The translations under genes were made by a program, and so were the position numbers. Below the pieces are notes generated by a model. That model was not told the DNA's origin. It was given only the letters and a program-made list of their open reading frames with translations, and searched no databases. Source: GWC2-45-44 sp041661665 (GTDB taxonomy: Bacteria; Planctomycetota; Phycisphaerae; Sedimentisphaerales; UBA12454). Taken from it: a stretch of 56,440 nucleotides of DNA. The stretch is taken from positions 1-56,440 of the forward strand of contig JBAZTW010000013.1 of NCBI GenBank assembly GCA_041661665.1, in the 5' to 3' direction. Within the stretch, counting starts at the first letter, position 1; the number at the start of each line of letters is the position of its first letter. This document shows, one piece after another, positions 33,018 through 41,494 of this stretch.

Positions 33018-33440
33018 TTATCCGATGGCATGTCTTCTTGTAACTAATCTGCACTTTATAGGCATTTTGTGAGAAACTCTCGACAATGCCCTTTTTGCAA
33101 CGTCTTCGGTAACTCCGCCGATTTCAAACATTACCGTTCCCGGCTTTACACAGGCAACCCACTGGTCAACCTCGGCCTTACCTTTACCCATTCGAGTTTC
33201 GAGTGGCTTTTTGGTTATTGACTTGTGCGGAAATCTTCTAATGTAAACCTTGCCCACATTCTGAAGAAAGTGGGTGGCGGCTACTCTGCCTGCCTCAATC
33301 TGCTTGCCGCTAACCCAGCTGGTCTCAAGGGACTGCAGGCCGAACTCGCCAAAAGCAACGTAGTTCATCCGACAGGCATTGCCTCTCATCTTGCCGCGCT
33401 GGCTTTTACGATATTTAACTCTTTTTGGCATCATTGCCAT
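33018..33440 (-). CDS. rplP: 50S ribosomal protein L16
   Basis: A 140-aa protein with MPKRVKYRKSQRGKMRGNA, RKAG-like AGRVAATHFLQ and the RMGKGKAEVDQWVACVKPG signature. The ATG at 33440 has AAAGGT 8 nt upstream; a second ATG lies three codons in. Confidence 0.97.
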   Translation of the reverse strand: MAMMPKRVKYRKSQRGKMRGNACRMNYVAFGEFGLQSLETSWVSGKQIEAGRVAATHFLQNVGKVYIRRFPHKSITKKPLETRMGKGKAEVDQWVACVKPGTVMFEIGGVTEDVAKRALSRVSHKMPIKCRLVTRRHAIG

Positions 33441-33465
33441 AGTAATACCTTTTCAACTATTATTG

Positions 33466-34266
33466 CTATTCACTTTTAGGAGCAGAGTCCTGTGCTGCCG
33501 CCGGAGCTGCGTTATCCTGTGCAGCTCTGGGAGCGCTATGCAACGGAGCCCTGTCTCTTGAATCTTTCGAATACATTCTTGAACGCGGCTTTCTGAGCGT
33601 CTTTCTATCTGGCATCTCTTCAAGCTGTGTTCCGTATTTGCCTTTGTAAATCCAAACCTTTATGCCGATTACGCCATAAGTGGTAATCGCGCCAACGTGA
33701 GCATAGTCAACATCAGCATCAATGGTATGCAGCGGAATACTGCCTATCATTTGTGTTTCGGTTCTTGCGATTTCAGCGCCGCCAAGTCGGCCGCCACACT
33801 TAATCTTGACGCCCTTTGCACCAGCCTGCATAGCAAGCTCGCACTGCTGTTTCATTGCTCTTCTGAAAGCAACTCTTTTTTTCATCTGTTCAGCAATTGC
33901 TTCGCCGACTAATTTGGCATCAAGAGAAGGCTCTTTTATCTCAATAACATTTACAATTACCTGTCTGTCAATCAACTCTTCAAGGTCGCCTTTGAGCTTA
34001 TCAACTTCAGCGCCTCTTGGTCCAATTACAATGCCTGGCCTTGCGGTGTGAAGCGTAATCTTGACTTCGTTTCTTGTTCTTGCTATCTCAACCTTCGCGA
34101 CAGCGGCGAACGGGGGCTGCTTATTAAACTTAGTATCAACATAGTTTCTAATCCGCTGGTCTTCGACAAGCATTTGTCCATAATTTGCTTTCGGAGCAAA
34201 CCATGTACTCTGCCACGGCAATCTAATGCCTGTTCTGAACCCTATCGGCTGAACCTTCTGACCCAT
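33466..34266 (-). CDS. rpsC: 30S ribosomal protein S3
   Basis: A 266-aa protein with MGQKVQPIGFRTGI, a KH domain (ITLHTARPGIVIGPRGAEVD) and the C-terminal S3 domain (GAKGVKIKCGGRLGGAEIAR). A C-terminal extension of about 35 residues rich in Ala, Asp, Pro and Gln follows the usual end. Confidence 0.97.
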   Translation of the reverse strand: MGQKVQPIGFRTGIRLPWQSTWFAPKANYGQMLVEDQRIRNYVDTKFNKQPPFAAVAKVEIARTRNEVKITLHTARPGIVIGPRGAEVDKLKGDLEELIDRQVIVNVIEIKEPSLDAKLVGEAIAEQMKKRVAFRRAMKQQCELAMQAGAKGVKIKCGGRLGGAEIARTETQMIGSIPLHTIDADVDYAHVGAITTYGVIGIKVWIYKGKYGTQLEEMPDRKTLRKPRSRMYSKDSRDRAPLHSAPRAAQDNAAPAAAQDSAPKSE

Positions 34267-34293
34267 ATTAAGTCCTTAATACTGCTTCTATTA

Positions 34294-34845
34294 CTATACT
34301 ATTTCTGTTACAGCCACGTGAATATGGCTGGCCATTTTTCTAATTGAATGTGCCCTGCCTCTGTCTTTGGCAATCCATCTTTTTGTGCCGACTCTTACGC
34401 CCGCACCGTCAACTTTTGCCAGGCAGACATAAAGATTTTCGACATCTGCGGAATCTTCATCAGCGCTTGCGATTGCACTCTTTAGAGCTTTGCTTACCGT
34501 TTCGGAAGCTCTCTTGTGAGTGAACTTCAGCAGGTCAATCGCTTCCTGTACGCCGCGGCCATAAATAAGCTGCGTAACAAGTCTTGCCTTTCTCGGAGAA
34601 CTCGGCGAGTACCTAACCGACGACTTCCACTGCGAAACACCGACAACATCAACGCCAAGACCAGAGGCGAGCGCTTCGATATCGCTTTTTCTGGGCAGAG
34701 GCTTCATCAAACCCTTGCGCCAATTTCTTATGGCAGAAGCCGCCTGCTTTTCGGTAAGACCGGCCCTTTTAAGCCCGGTTGCCAAATCAGCAACACTTTT
34801 GCCTGTACTTTTAATAAGATTATCAAGTTTACTTGCACTTAACAT
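34294..34845 (-). CDS. rplV: 50S ribosomal protein L22 with N-terminal extension
   Basis: A 183-aa protein; usual L22 is about 110. The C-terminal 110 residues are canonical L22 (RYSPSSPRKARLVTQLI ... RAHSIRKMASHIHVAV), lining the exit tunnel. The first 70 or so residues add a helical domain (KSVADLATGLKRAGLTEKQA..., EALASGLGVDVVGVSQWKSS) with helix spacing like XRE-type helix-turn-helix domains. The ATG at 34845 is unambiguous and the extension is in the same frame without a stop. Confidence 0.95.
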   Translation of the reverse strand: MLSASKLDNLIKSTGKSVADLATGLKRAGLTEKQAASAIRNWRKGLMKPLPRKSDIEALASGLGVDVVGVSQWKSSVRYSPSSPRKARLVTQLIYGRGVQEAIDLLKFTHKRASETVSKALKSAIASADEDSADVENLYVCLAKVDGAGVRVGTKRWIAKDRGRAHSIRKMASHIHVAVTEIV

Positions 34846-34848
34846 CTG

Positions 34849-35130
34849 TTATGCCCCTGTCGTTGCCGCTTTATTTCCTGAATGGCCTCTAAATGTACGA
34901 GTTATAGAAAACTCGCCCAGTTTGTGGCCGACCATTTCTTCAGTAACGAACACTTTATGAAACATCTTTCCATTATGAACCATAAACGTATAGCCCACAA
35001 ATTCCGGAACTACGGTACTGCGTCTTGACCATGTTTTAATCGGGTCTTTTACACCCATCTGACGCTGCTTAAGCACTTTCTGCACAAGCCTTTCTTCGAC
35101 AAACGGACCTTTTTTAAGCGATCTTGACAT
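34849..35130 (-). CDS. rpsS: 30S ribosomal protein S19
   Basis: A 93-aa protein with MSRSLKKGPFVEERLVQKVL, TWSRRSTVVPEFVGYTFMVH and GHKLGEFSITRTFRGH, canonical S19. It ends 3 bp before the rplV start. Confidence 0.98.
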   Translation of the reverse strand: MSRSLKKGPFVEERLVQKVLKQRQMGVKDPIKTWSRRSTVVPEFVGYTFMVHNGKMFHKVFVTEEMVGHKLGEFSITRTFRGHSGNKAATTGA

Positions 35131-35152
35131 TTATAAATTACCTCAATTTAAG

Positions 35153-36004
35153 TTAGATAACCAACTGCTGGCCTCTGCCGGTTTTCCTTCTTCTGATAAT
35201 TCTCTTGTTGCTGTTCTTTCTGGGGTTACGTGTTTTGCCGCCCTTTGCCAGAACACCTCTTGGTGAGCACGGGTGTCTTCCGCCGTTTGCTCTGCCTTCG
35301 CCGCCGCCCATCGGATGTGCAACCGGGTTCATAGCTTTACCGCGAACGTGTGGTCTGATGCCCATATGACGCATTCTGCCGGCTTTGCCAATCTTGATGT
35401 TTTGATAATCGGGATTGCTCAGTCCGCCGATTGTGGCTCTGCATTCGACGCGAATCATTCTCGTTTCGCCGCTTGGCAGGATAACCGTAGCCCAGTCGCC
35501 TTCCTTTGCCATAAGTCTTGCGGAAAGACCGGCGCCTCTTACGAGCTTGCCGCCCTGTCCTGCTGTCATTTCAATATTGTGAACTTCAACGCCGACAGGT
35601 ATAGCGCCCAAAGGCATCGCGTTGCCGACTTTCGGCTCAACAACAGCGCCGCTCTCTATCTTCTGGCCAACCGTCAACCCCTGCGGAGCAAGTATATATC
35701 TTTTCTCACCGTCTTGATAACTTACCAAAGAGATAAAACAATTTCTATTCGGATCGTATTCAACTGTTTCGACTGTGGCAGGAGAAGTGTCCTTATTGCG
35801 TTTGAAGTCGATGATTCTGTAAATCCTCTTTGCGCCGCCGCCTCTGAACCGGCAGGTAGTCTTGCCGTGGTTGTTCTTGCCGCCGGCTTTTTTGATTCTG
35901 ACGCACAACGCTTTTTTACGATTATCCGTCGTAAGCTCGGCGTAGTCATTTACCGAAGCATTTCTGCGTCCGTTTGATGTTGGTCTGTATATTCTAATGC
36001 CCAT
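35153..36004 (-). CDS. rplB: 50S ribosomal protein L2
   Basis: A 283-aa protein with KPTSNGRRN-type N-terminus (RIYRPTSNGRRNASVNDYAE), HGKTTCRFRGGGAKR and the peptidyl-transferase-near VAHPMGGGEGRANGGRHP, which includes the essential His. Confidence 0.98.
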   Translation of the reverse strand: MGIRIYRPTSNGRRNASVNDYAELTTDNRKKALCVRIKKAGGKNNHGKTTCRFRGGGAKRIYRIIDFKRNKDTSPATVETVEYDPNRNCFISLVSYQDGEKRYILAPQGLTVGQKIESGAVVEPKVGNAMPLGAIPVGVEVHNIEMTAGQGGKLVRGAGLSARLMAKEGDWATVILPSGETRMIRVECRATIGGLSNPDYQNIKIGKAGRMRHMGIRPHVRGKAMNPVAHPMGGGEGRANGGRHPCSPRGVLAKGGKTRNPRKNSNKRIIRRRKTGRGQQLVI

Positions 36005-36023
36005 AATTATCTATTCCTATTTA

Positions 36024-36302
36024 TTAGAACAGGTCTATGTGATGCTGTTCGTCAAGCACTACGACGGCTTTTTTCCAATCTGACCGCTTACCCATAAACC
36101 TGCCGCGTTTTTTCGGTTTTCCTTTGCGGTTTGCGGTTCTGACATCAGTAACCTTAACGCCATAGAGTCGTTCGACCGCGCCTTTAATCTGAATTTTGTT
36201 GGCCTTACTGTTGACCTCGAATGAATACACATTTTTGCTGTTGGCAAAATGTGTGCTCTGTTCCGTAATCAACGGCTTTATAACAATATCATGATCGTCC
36301 AT
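36024..36302 (-). CDS. rplW: 50S ribosomal protein L23
   Basis: A 92-aa protein (VIKPLITEQSTHFANSKNVY, VNSKANKIQIKGAVERLYGV, TANRKGKPKKRGRF), which docks trigger factor and SRP at the exit tunnel. It has normal length and order. Confidence 0.97.
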   Translation of the reverse strand: MDDHDIVIKPLITEQSTHFANSKNVYSFEVNSKANKIQIKGAVERLYGVKVTDVRTANRKGKPKKRGRFMGKRSDWKKAVVVLDEQHHIDLF

Positions 36303-36314
36303 TTTTATTATCCA

Positions 36315-36962
36315 TCAACCAACTGATTCTGTTTTTTGATTTTTGCTGCTGTCAATAACGGCCAGCAGTGCATCTTTTGTGAAAAGCATTTTCTGCCTGT
36401 TGCAGATGTCGCCGGCGTTCAGGTCGTTCACGTTTATAACGGAAACTTTCTGCACGTTTCTTGCCGACTTGTAGAGATTGTCGTCCGGCTGGTTCACTGT
36501 AACCAAGCAGCTTCTGTCAATTTTAAGATTGCCGAGTATAGCGACGAAATCCTTTGTTCTTGGCTTTTCGATGCCGAACTGGTCGATGACAATGACATTG
36601 CCCTTCTGGAGCTTTGAAAGAATTGCGGAACTTGTCGCAAGCCTTCTCTGTTTCTTTGGCATATCCTGTCTGAAGTCGCGAGTTACTTTTGCGAAAGCAA
36701 CGCCGCCGCCTCTTCTTATCGGAGTTCTGACAGTACCGGCACGAGCATTGCCCGTACCCTTCTGCTTGTATAATTTTCTTGTCGAGCCTTCGACTAAACC
36801 TCTGCTTTTCGTGCCAACTGTTCCCTGACGCTTATTTGCGTGGTACATCACAATTGCCTGCTTGATCAGAGCGTGCCTTACATAGCCGCCGAGCACCATC
36901 TCGTCAACATTAAGGCTGTCGATTTCCTTACCATCTTTATTATGTATAGCAACGGTAATCAT
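36315..36962 (-). CDS. rplD: 50S ribosomal protein L4
   Basis: A 215-aa protein with NKRQGTVGTKSRG, the tunnel loop KLYKQKGTGNARAGTVRTPI and a C-terminal Rossmann-like domain. L4 can repress its own operon in some bacteria. Confidence 0.97.
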   Translation of the reverse strand: MITVAIHNKDGKEIDSLNVDEMVLGGYVRHALIKQAIVMYHANKRQGTVGTKSRGLVEGSTRKLYKQKGTGNARAGTVRTPIRRGGGVAFAKVTRDFRQDMPKKQRRLATSSAILSKLQKGNVIVIDQFGIEKPRTKDFVAILGNLKIDRSCLVTVNQPDDNLYKSARNVQKVSVINVNDLNAGDICNRQKMLFTKDALLAVIDSSKNQKTESVG

Positions 36963-36968
36963 AACTAT

Positions 36969-37613
36969 TTATTTCCTGCCTTTGCTTTGCTTTACAATCA
37001 CATAACCGCCGCACGGGCCCGGTATAGCGCCTTTTACCACGAGCAAATTGTTTTCAGTGTCAACACTGACCAAGGCGTGATTTTTGACGGTAACACGAGC
37101 AGTTCCCATACGACCGCCCATTCGTTTGCCTTTTTTCAGGTTTCCGCCGTGACCTCTGTCGGATGCGTGACTGGATATGGAACCGCCGGCTCTGTGTTTT
37201 CTTTCAGTACCATGACTTCCCGGAAAACCGCCGAAGCCATGCCTTTTCATAACGCCGGCCCAGCCTTTGCCCTTACTTGTGCCGACGACATCGACATATT
37301 TGACCTCAGCAAAACCAGCAACGGTTACTTTGTCGCCGATTTTGTATTCAGCCTGCTGCCCTTCGAGATTGCATTCTTTTACAAATCTCTTTGGAACGTC
37401 GTTAGCTTTTTTTGCGTGCCCGATTGCCGACTTTATTTGACGCGACTTTTTAACATCTTCGAAACCCATCTGAATAGCTGTGTATCCATCGGTTTCGGTA
37501 GTCTTTACCTGTGTAACGGTACAAGGGCCGGCCTGTATAACGGTAACTGGAACCATTTTTCCGGCCTCGTTATAAACCTGCGTCATTCCGACTTTTTTGC
37601 CAAGAAGCATCAT
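36969..37613 (-). CDS. rplC: 50S ribosomal protein L3
   Basis: A 214-aa protein starting MMLLGKKVGMTQVYNEAG, with SKGKGWAGVMKRHGFGG and GKRMGGRMGTARVTVKN. The ATG at 37613 (or 37610) is preferred over a TTG further upstream. A terminator-like hairpin lies between it and rpsJ. Confidence 0.96.
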   Translation of the reverse strand: MMLLGKKVGMTQVYNEAGKMVPVTVIQAGPCTVTQVKTTETDGYTAIQMGFEDVKKSRQIKSAIGHAKKANDVPKRFVKECNLEGQQAEYKIGDKVTVAGFAEVKYVDVVGTSKGKGWAGVMKRHGFGGFPGSHGTERKHRAGGSISSHASDRGHGGNLKKGKRMGGRMGTARVTVKNHALVSVDTENNLLVVKGAIPGPCGGYVIVKQSKGRK

Positions 37614-37639
37614 ATTGTCAAAAAACCTTTTCTCTAAAT

Positions 37640-37680
37640 TCAAAAACAAAAACGTAAAGCTTTACATATCGCTTTACGTT
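37640..37680 (-). terminator. Terminator-like hairpin between rpsJ and rplC
   Basis: A perfect 10-bp stem AACGTAAAGC (37651-37660) / GCTTTACGTT (37671-37680). On the minus strand it is followed by TTTGTTTTTG, a U-rich tail. It may act as an attenuator inside the S10 operon, since genes on both sides must be expressed. Confidence 0.7.
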
Positions 37681-37693
37681 TATTTAATACGCA

Positions 37694-38008
37694 TTATGCC
37701 TTAATTTTCACAAACACGCCTGCCGGAACTACTAATCTGTTGAGAGCCTCAACGGTTCTGGCGTTGGCTTCAAAGATGTCGATGAGACGTTTATGTGTTC
37801 TCATTTCGAACTGCTCACGGCTCTTTTTGTCAACGTGGGGACTTCGCAAAACTGTGTATCGCTCAATCCTTGTCGGCAGCGGAATAGGGCCGCTGACTCT
37901 GGCGTTTGTCCTGCGAGCCTGCTCGACTATTTCCTTTGCACTGACATCCAGTGCTCGCGGGTCATACGCTTCCATTCTGATACGAATTTTTTCTGTTTCA
38001 ACTGCCAT
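37694..38008 (-). CDS. rpsJ: 30S ribosomal protein S10
   Basis: A 104-aa protein with KIRIRMEAYDPRALDVSAKE, TNARVSGPIPLPTRIERYTV and FEMRTHKRLIDI. S10 also acts as NusE in antitermination. It is the first gene after the 368-bp gap and probably heads its own transcription unit. Confidence 0.98.
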   Translation of the reverse strand: MAVETEKIRIRMEAYDPRALDVSAKEIVEQARRTNARVSGPIPLPTRIERYTVLRSPHVDKKSREQFEMRTHKRLIDIFEANARTVEALNRLVVPAGVFVKIKA

Positions 38009-38376
38009 ATTAGTTCTCTAAATAAGCATTCAAGCCAAGAATTTCAAATTTTAGAATATTTTCACTTTTACCAAATTGCGGCAATTACCGCCAAAAAGGC
38101 TAAAGGGTAACAAAATACCCGCTGCAAATTCAAAAATCAACTAAATAATGCTGAAAAAAGGGTTTTTTTACAAAAAACAGCTTTTCAGCGTTTTCACCAT
38201 CAAAACCGAGGACATTATAGGTCCTTTTCGATTCACGATTGTCAATCGCGAATCTGAGTTGCCATAGTAGTAATACTATAGATATGTTTATCAGTCCAAC
38301 TCAGAACACGCACGACTCGTTGCCATGCTCGCTACGACTGAGGAAACGGCGTATATACCATACCTCTTAACTCTCG
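38009..38376 (-). promoter_or_regulatory. Gene-free structured region upstream of rpsJ, probable promoter and leader
   Basis: No credible ORF is present. On the minus strand a TTGACA (38245-38240) and a TATAAT (38219-38214) are separated by 20 bp, longer than the usual 17, followed by a leader of about 200 nt to rpsJ. Around the -35 is an imperfect dyad GATTC.CGATT/AATCG.GAATC (38230-38254). Upstream is a nested hairpin, outer CTGAGTTG/CAACTCAG (38254-38261 with 38297-38304) and inner ATAGTA/TACTAT (38264-38279), which may end or process the fusA transcript. Confidence 0.5.
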
Positions 38377-40458
38377 TCAAGAGTTTGCCAGAATTTTTTC
38401 TGCAATTTGTTCAGGAACTTTTTCATAAGTGCTCGGCTCCATCACAAAACTGCCTCTGCCGCTGGTCATACCGCGTAAATCACTGGAATAACCAAACATT
38501 TCCGAAAGAGGTGCTTTTACGTCGAGAACTCTCATTTTGCCATGAGTTCGTGTATCGTAAATCATACCTCTCTTGCTTATGATATTGCCCTGAACCACAC
38601 CGTAATCAGACTCAGGTATAATTATTTCAACTTTCATAATAGGTTCAAGCAGAATAGGCTTAGCCTTTCTCATACCCTCTCGGGCGGCTAAAATACCGGC
38701 CTGTTCAAAAGCCAGTTCAGAAGAATCGACGGAATGGAAAGAACCATCAATTAAGCAAACTTTAGCTCCGACAACAGGATAGCCCGCCAATTCGCCGCTT
38801 GTAAAGGCCTGCATTACGCCGCTTTCGATAGGAGAAATATATTCTCTGGGCACAGAACCTCCGACGATTTTGTTTTCAAAAACGTTTTCTTTACTGAAAT
38901 GGCCGCTTTCATCGTAAAGAGGTTCAATAGTAATAACAGCGTGACCATATTGGCCGTGTCCGCCTGTCTGGCGAACGAATTTGCCTTCAGCCTCGGCTGT
39001 GCCTGTGATGGCCTCGCGGTAAGCGACTTTTGGCCTGCCTACGCGGACATCAATTTTCATATCTCTAATCAATCTGTGCTGAAGCACTTCAAGATGCAGC
39101 TCACCCATACCGCTGATAATTGTTTGGCCTGTTTCAGGGTCGTATTTGCATTTGAAGGTCGGGTCTTCTTTTCTCAGAGCCGCCAGGCCTTCGCCAAGTT
39201 TCTCTCTGTCTGCACCACTGCAAGGTTCAATCGACATACTTATAACAGTTTCCGGGAATGTTATACTTTCGAGCATAACGGGGTGTTTGGTATCGCAGAT
39301 AGTATCGCCCGTGCCAACATCTTTCAGACCAATGCAGGCAACGATATCGCCTGCTTTTCCGGCTTCTACTATTTCTCTGGTACCGGCATGCATCCGGAAC
39401 AGACGTGTAATATTTTCTTTTTTGCCGTTGTTCGCGTTCAGGACTCTGGTGCTGCCTTTTAGCGTTCCCTGATAAATTCTAAGAAAGTAGAGGTCGCCGT
39501 GCTTATCGTTGATGATTTTGAACGCAAGCGCTGCCAGAGGCTTATGCGAATCGCATATAATTGGTATATTAAGTTCTTTCTCGTTTGGTTTATGGCCAAA
39601 AATTTCTGGCTTATCAGCCGGCGATGGACAATACATTCCAACCGCATCCAAAAGCGGCTGGATACCGATATATTGCAGAGCAGAGCCGAAGAAAACAGGA
39701 TTGAGTTTGCCGACAAGCATACCTTTTCTGACGGCGCCGTGAATCATATCCTCTTCAATATGTTCATCGTGGATATATTTTCCCATCAGATGTTCGTCAA
39801 ACTCGGCCAGCGCTTCGAGCATATCGTGCCGCCAGTGGGCGACAGCGTCTTTGAATTCTTCCGGAATCTCTTTTTCCTCATAACTTGCGCCGAGTTTTTC
39901 GTCTTTATAGTAAATAGCCTTTAAGCGAATAAGGTCTATAACGCCTTCAAATGTAGTATCTGCGCCAATTGGTATTTGCAGACAAACAGGATGAGCGACA
40001 AGTTTATCTTTGATGCTTTGTACGCTCATTTCAAAATCAGCGCCGGTTTTGTCCATCTTGTTGATGAAACAAATGCAGGGAACTTTATATTTTAATCCCT
40101 GCCGCCAGACGGTTTCACTCTGAGCCTGTACGCCTTCGCTGCCGTCAAAAACGGCAATCGCCGCGTCAAGCACTCTAAGAGAACGCTCCACTTCAGCCGT
40201 AAAATCAACGTGGCCGGGAGTATCAATGAGATTGAATATCCAGTCCTTCCACGGACAGGTGGTTGCTGCGCTTGTTATTGTAATGCCTCTCTGCTGTTCT
40301 TCTTCGAGATAGTCCATAACGGCTGTGCCGTTGTGAACTTCACCCATTTTGTAAGTTTTGCCGGTGTAATAAAGTATCCTTTCGGAAACCGTTGTTTTAC
40401 CGGCATCTATGTGAGCCATTACTCCGATATTACGAATTCTTTCTACTGATTTAGGCAT
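38377..40458 (-). CDS. fusA: Elongation factor G
   Basis: A 693-aa translocation GTPase starting MPKSVERIRNIGVMAHIDAG at 40458 (the frame extends upstream only to a TTG). G1 AHIDAGKTT (about residues 15-23), G3 DTPGHVDF, G4 NKMDKTGA and domains II-V follow in order to AEKILANS. It has normal EF-G length. A terminator-like hairpin separates it from rpsG. Confidence 0.98.
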   Translation of the reverse strand: MPKSVERIRNIGVMAHIDAGKTTVSERILYYTGKTYKMGEVHNGTAVMDYLEEEQQRGITITSAATTCPWKDWIFNLIDTPGHVDFTAEVERSLRVLDAAIAVFDGSEGVQAQSETVWRQGLKYKVPCICFINKMDKTGADFEMSVQSIKDKLVAHPVCLQIPIGADTTFEGVIDLIRLKAIYYKDEKLGASYEEKEIPEEFKDAVAHWRHDMLEALAEFDEHLMGKYIHDEHIEEDMIHGAVRKGMLVGKLNPVFFGSALQYIGIQPLLDAVGMYCPSPADKPEIFGHKPNEKELNIPIICDSHKPLAALAFKIINDKHGDLYFLRIYQGTLKGSTRVLNANNGKKENITRLFRMHAGTREIVEAGKAGDIVACIGLKDVGTGDTICDTKHPVMLESITFPETVISMSIEPCSGADREKLGEGLAALRKEDPTFKCKYDPETGQTIISGMGELHLEVLQHRLIRDMKIDVRVGRPKVAYREAITGTAEAEGKFVRQTGGHGQYGHAVITIEPLYDESGHFSKENVFENKIVGGSVPREYISPIESGVMQAFTSGELAGYPVVGAKVCLIDGSFHSVDSSELAFEQAGILAAREGMRKAKPILLEPIMKVEIIIPESDYGVVQGNIISKRGMIYDTRTHGKMRVLDVKAPLSEMFGYSSDLRGMTSGRGSFVMEPSTYEKVPEQIAEKILANS

Positions 40459-40530
40459 AATAATAAAACTCAAAATTTAAAGTTTAAAATTTAAAATTCA
40501 GGAAGCCGCCTGATGGCGGAACTGCTTTCT

Positions 40531-40580
40531 TGCAAAAGAAAAATGCCGCAGTTAAACACTGAAATTCAACTGCGGCATTT
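40531..40580 (-). terminator. Strong terminator-like hairpin between rpsG and fusA
   Basis: A perfect 13-bp stem: AAATGCCGCAGTT (40541-40553) pairs with 40568-40580. On the minus strand the stem is followed by TTCTTTT. A second small hairpin, CCGCC-TGAT-GGCGG, lies at about 40508-40521. The site either ends the rpsL-rpsG message, with fusA having its own promoter, or tunes read-through. Confidence 0.8.
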
Positions 40581-40595
40581 ATTATCTGACGGATG

Positions 40596-41069
40596 CTACC
40601 ACGCAAAATGAGCGAAAGCCTTGTTAGCCTCTGCCATTTTGTGGATATTTTCACGAGTTGTCATCGCGCCACCCTGCCTGTTATAGGCATCAAGCAGTTC
40701 TGACGCAAGCCTGTCGCACATTGGTTTACCCTTTTTACCTCTGGCAGAAGCAAGTATCCATCGAAAAGCAAGGGACTGCTGTCTTCTTGCGTTGACTGGC
40801 ATAGGCACCTGATAGCTTGCACCGCCGACTCGCTTGGAGCGAACCTCGATTTGAGGCTTTACGTTGTTGATTGCCGTCTCGAACAGCGCCAGAGGTTCAA
40901 CGTCTTTTGCCTTTTTGGCGGCTATATCAAGGGCATCGTAGAAAATCTGAGTCGCGGTGGTTTTCTTTCCCTGCCACATCATTGAATTAATAAACTTCTG
41001 AGCCAGCTTGCTGTTAAAGCGGGCATCAGGTCTTAACTGTTTTGCAGAAGCTGTGAACTTCTTTGCCAT
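40596..41069 (-). CDS. rpsG: 30S ribosomal protein S7
   Basis: A 157-aa protein with DARFNSKLAQKFINSMMWQG, KRVGGASYQVPMPVNARRQQ and TTRENIHKMAEANKAFAHF. S7 starts assembly of the 30S head. It follows rpsL by 28 bp. Confidence 0.97.
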   Translation of the reverse strand: MAKKFTASAKQLRPDARFNSKLAQKFINSMMWQGKKTTATQIFYDALDIAAKKAKDVEPLALFETAINNVKPQIEVRSKRVGGASYQVPMPVNARRQQSLAFRWILASARGKKGKPMCDRLASELLDAYNRQGGAMTTRENIHKMAEANKAFAHFAW

Positions 41070-41097
41070 TTTTCACCTTCTATTAACTGTCAACTAA

Positions 41098-41463
41098 TTA
41101 ACTGTTCTTAGCGCCGTATTTACTCCGGCTTTTCTTTCTATTAGCTACGCCTGACGTATCGAGCGTACCTCTTACAATATGATATCTTACGCCGGGCAGG
41201 TCTCTTACTCTTCCGCCGCGGATAAGCACCGTGCTGTGTTCCTGCAGATTGTGGTCGATACCCGGAATGTAAGCAGTAACTTCCTTGCCATTGGTAAGCC
41301 TTACACGGGCAATTTTACGCAAAGCAGAGTTTGGCTTCTTTGGTGTCTGCGTTCTGACTATCAGACAAACACCGCGTTTCTGCGGGCAGCCGGTAATATC
41401 CGAAATACGCTTTTTGCCCTTTGTGCCTCTGCCTTTTCTAACTAACTGATTTATTGTTGGCAT
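41098..41463 (-). CDS. rpsL: 30S ribosomal protein S12
   Basis: A 121-aa protein starting MPTINQLVRKGRG (the longer frame reaches into rpoC and is rejected). The decoding-centre regions PKKPNSALRKIARVRLTNG and GGRVRDLPGVRYHIVRG include the lysines that matter for streptomycin response. Confidence 0.98.
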   Translation of the reverse strand: MPTINQLVRKGRGTKGKKRISDITGCPQKRGVCLIVRTQTPKKPNSALRKIARVRLTNGKEVTAYIPGIDHNLQEHSTVLIRGGRVRDLPGVRYHIVRGTLDTSGVANRKKSRSKYGAKNS

Positions 41464-41494
41464 TTCATTCTTTCCAATAACTTTTAATTCTAAA

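Noticed and set aside
38283..38582. Plus-strand ORF over the fusA end and upstream gap
   Set aside because: It is a shadow of fusA in another frame; no start signal.
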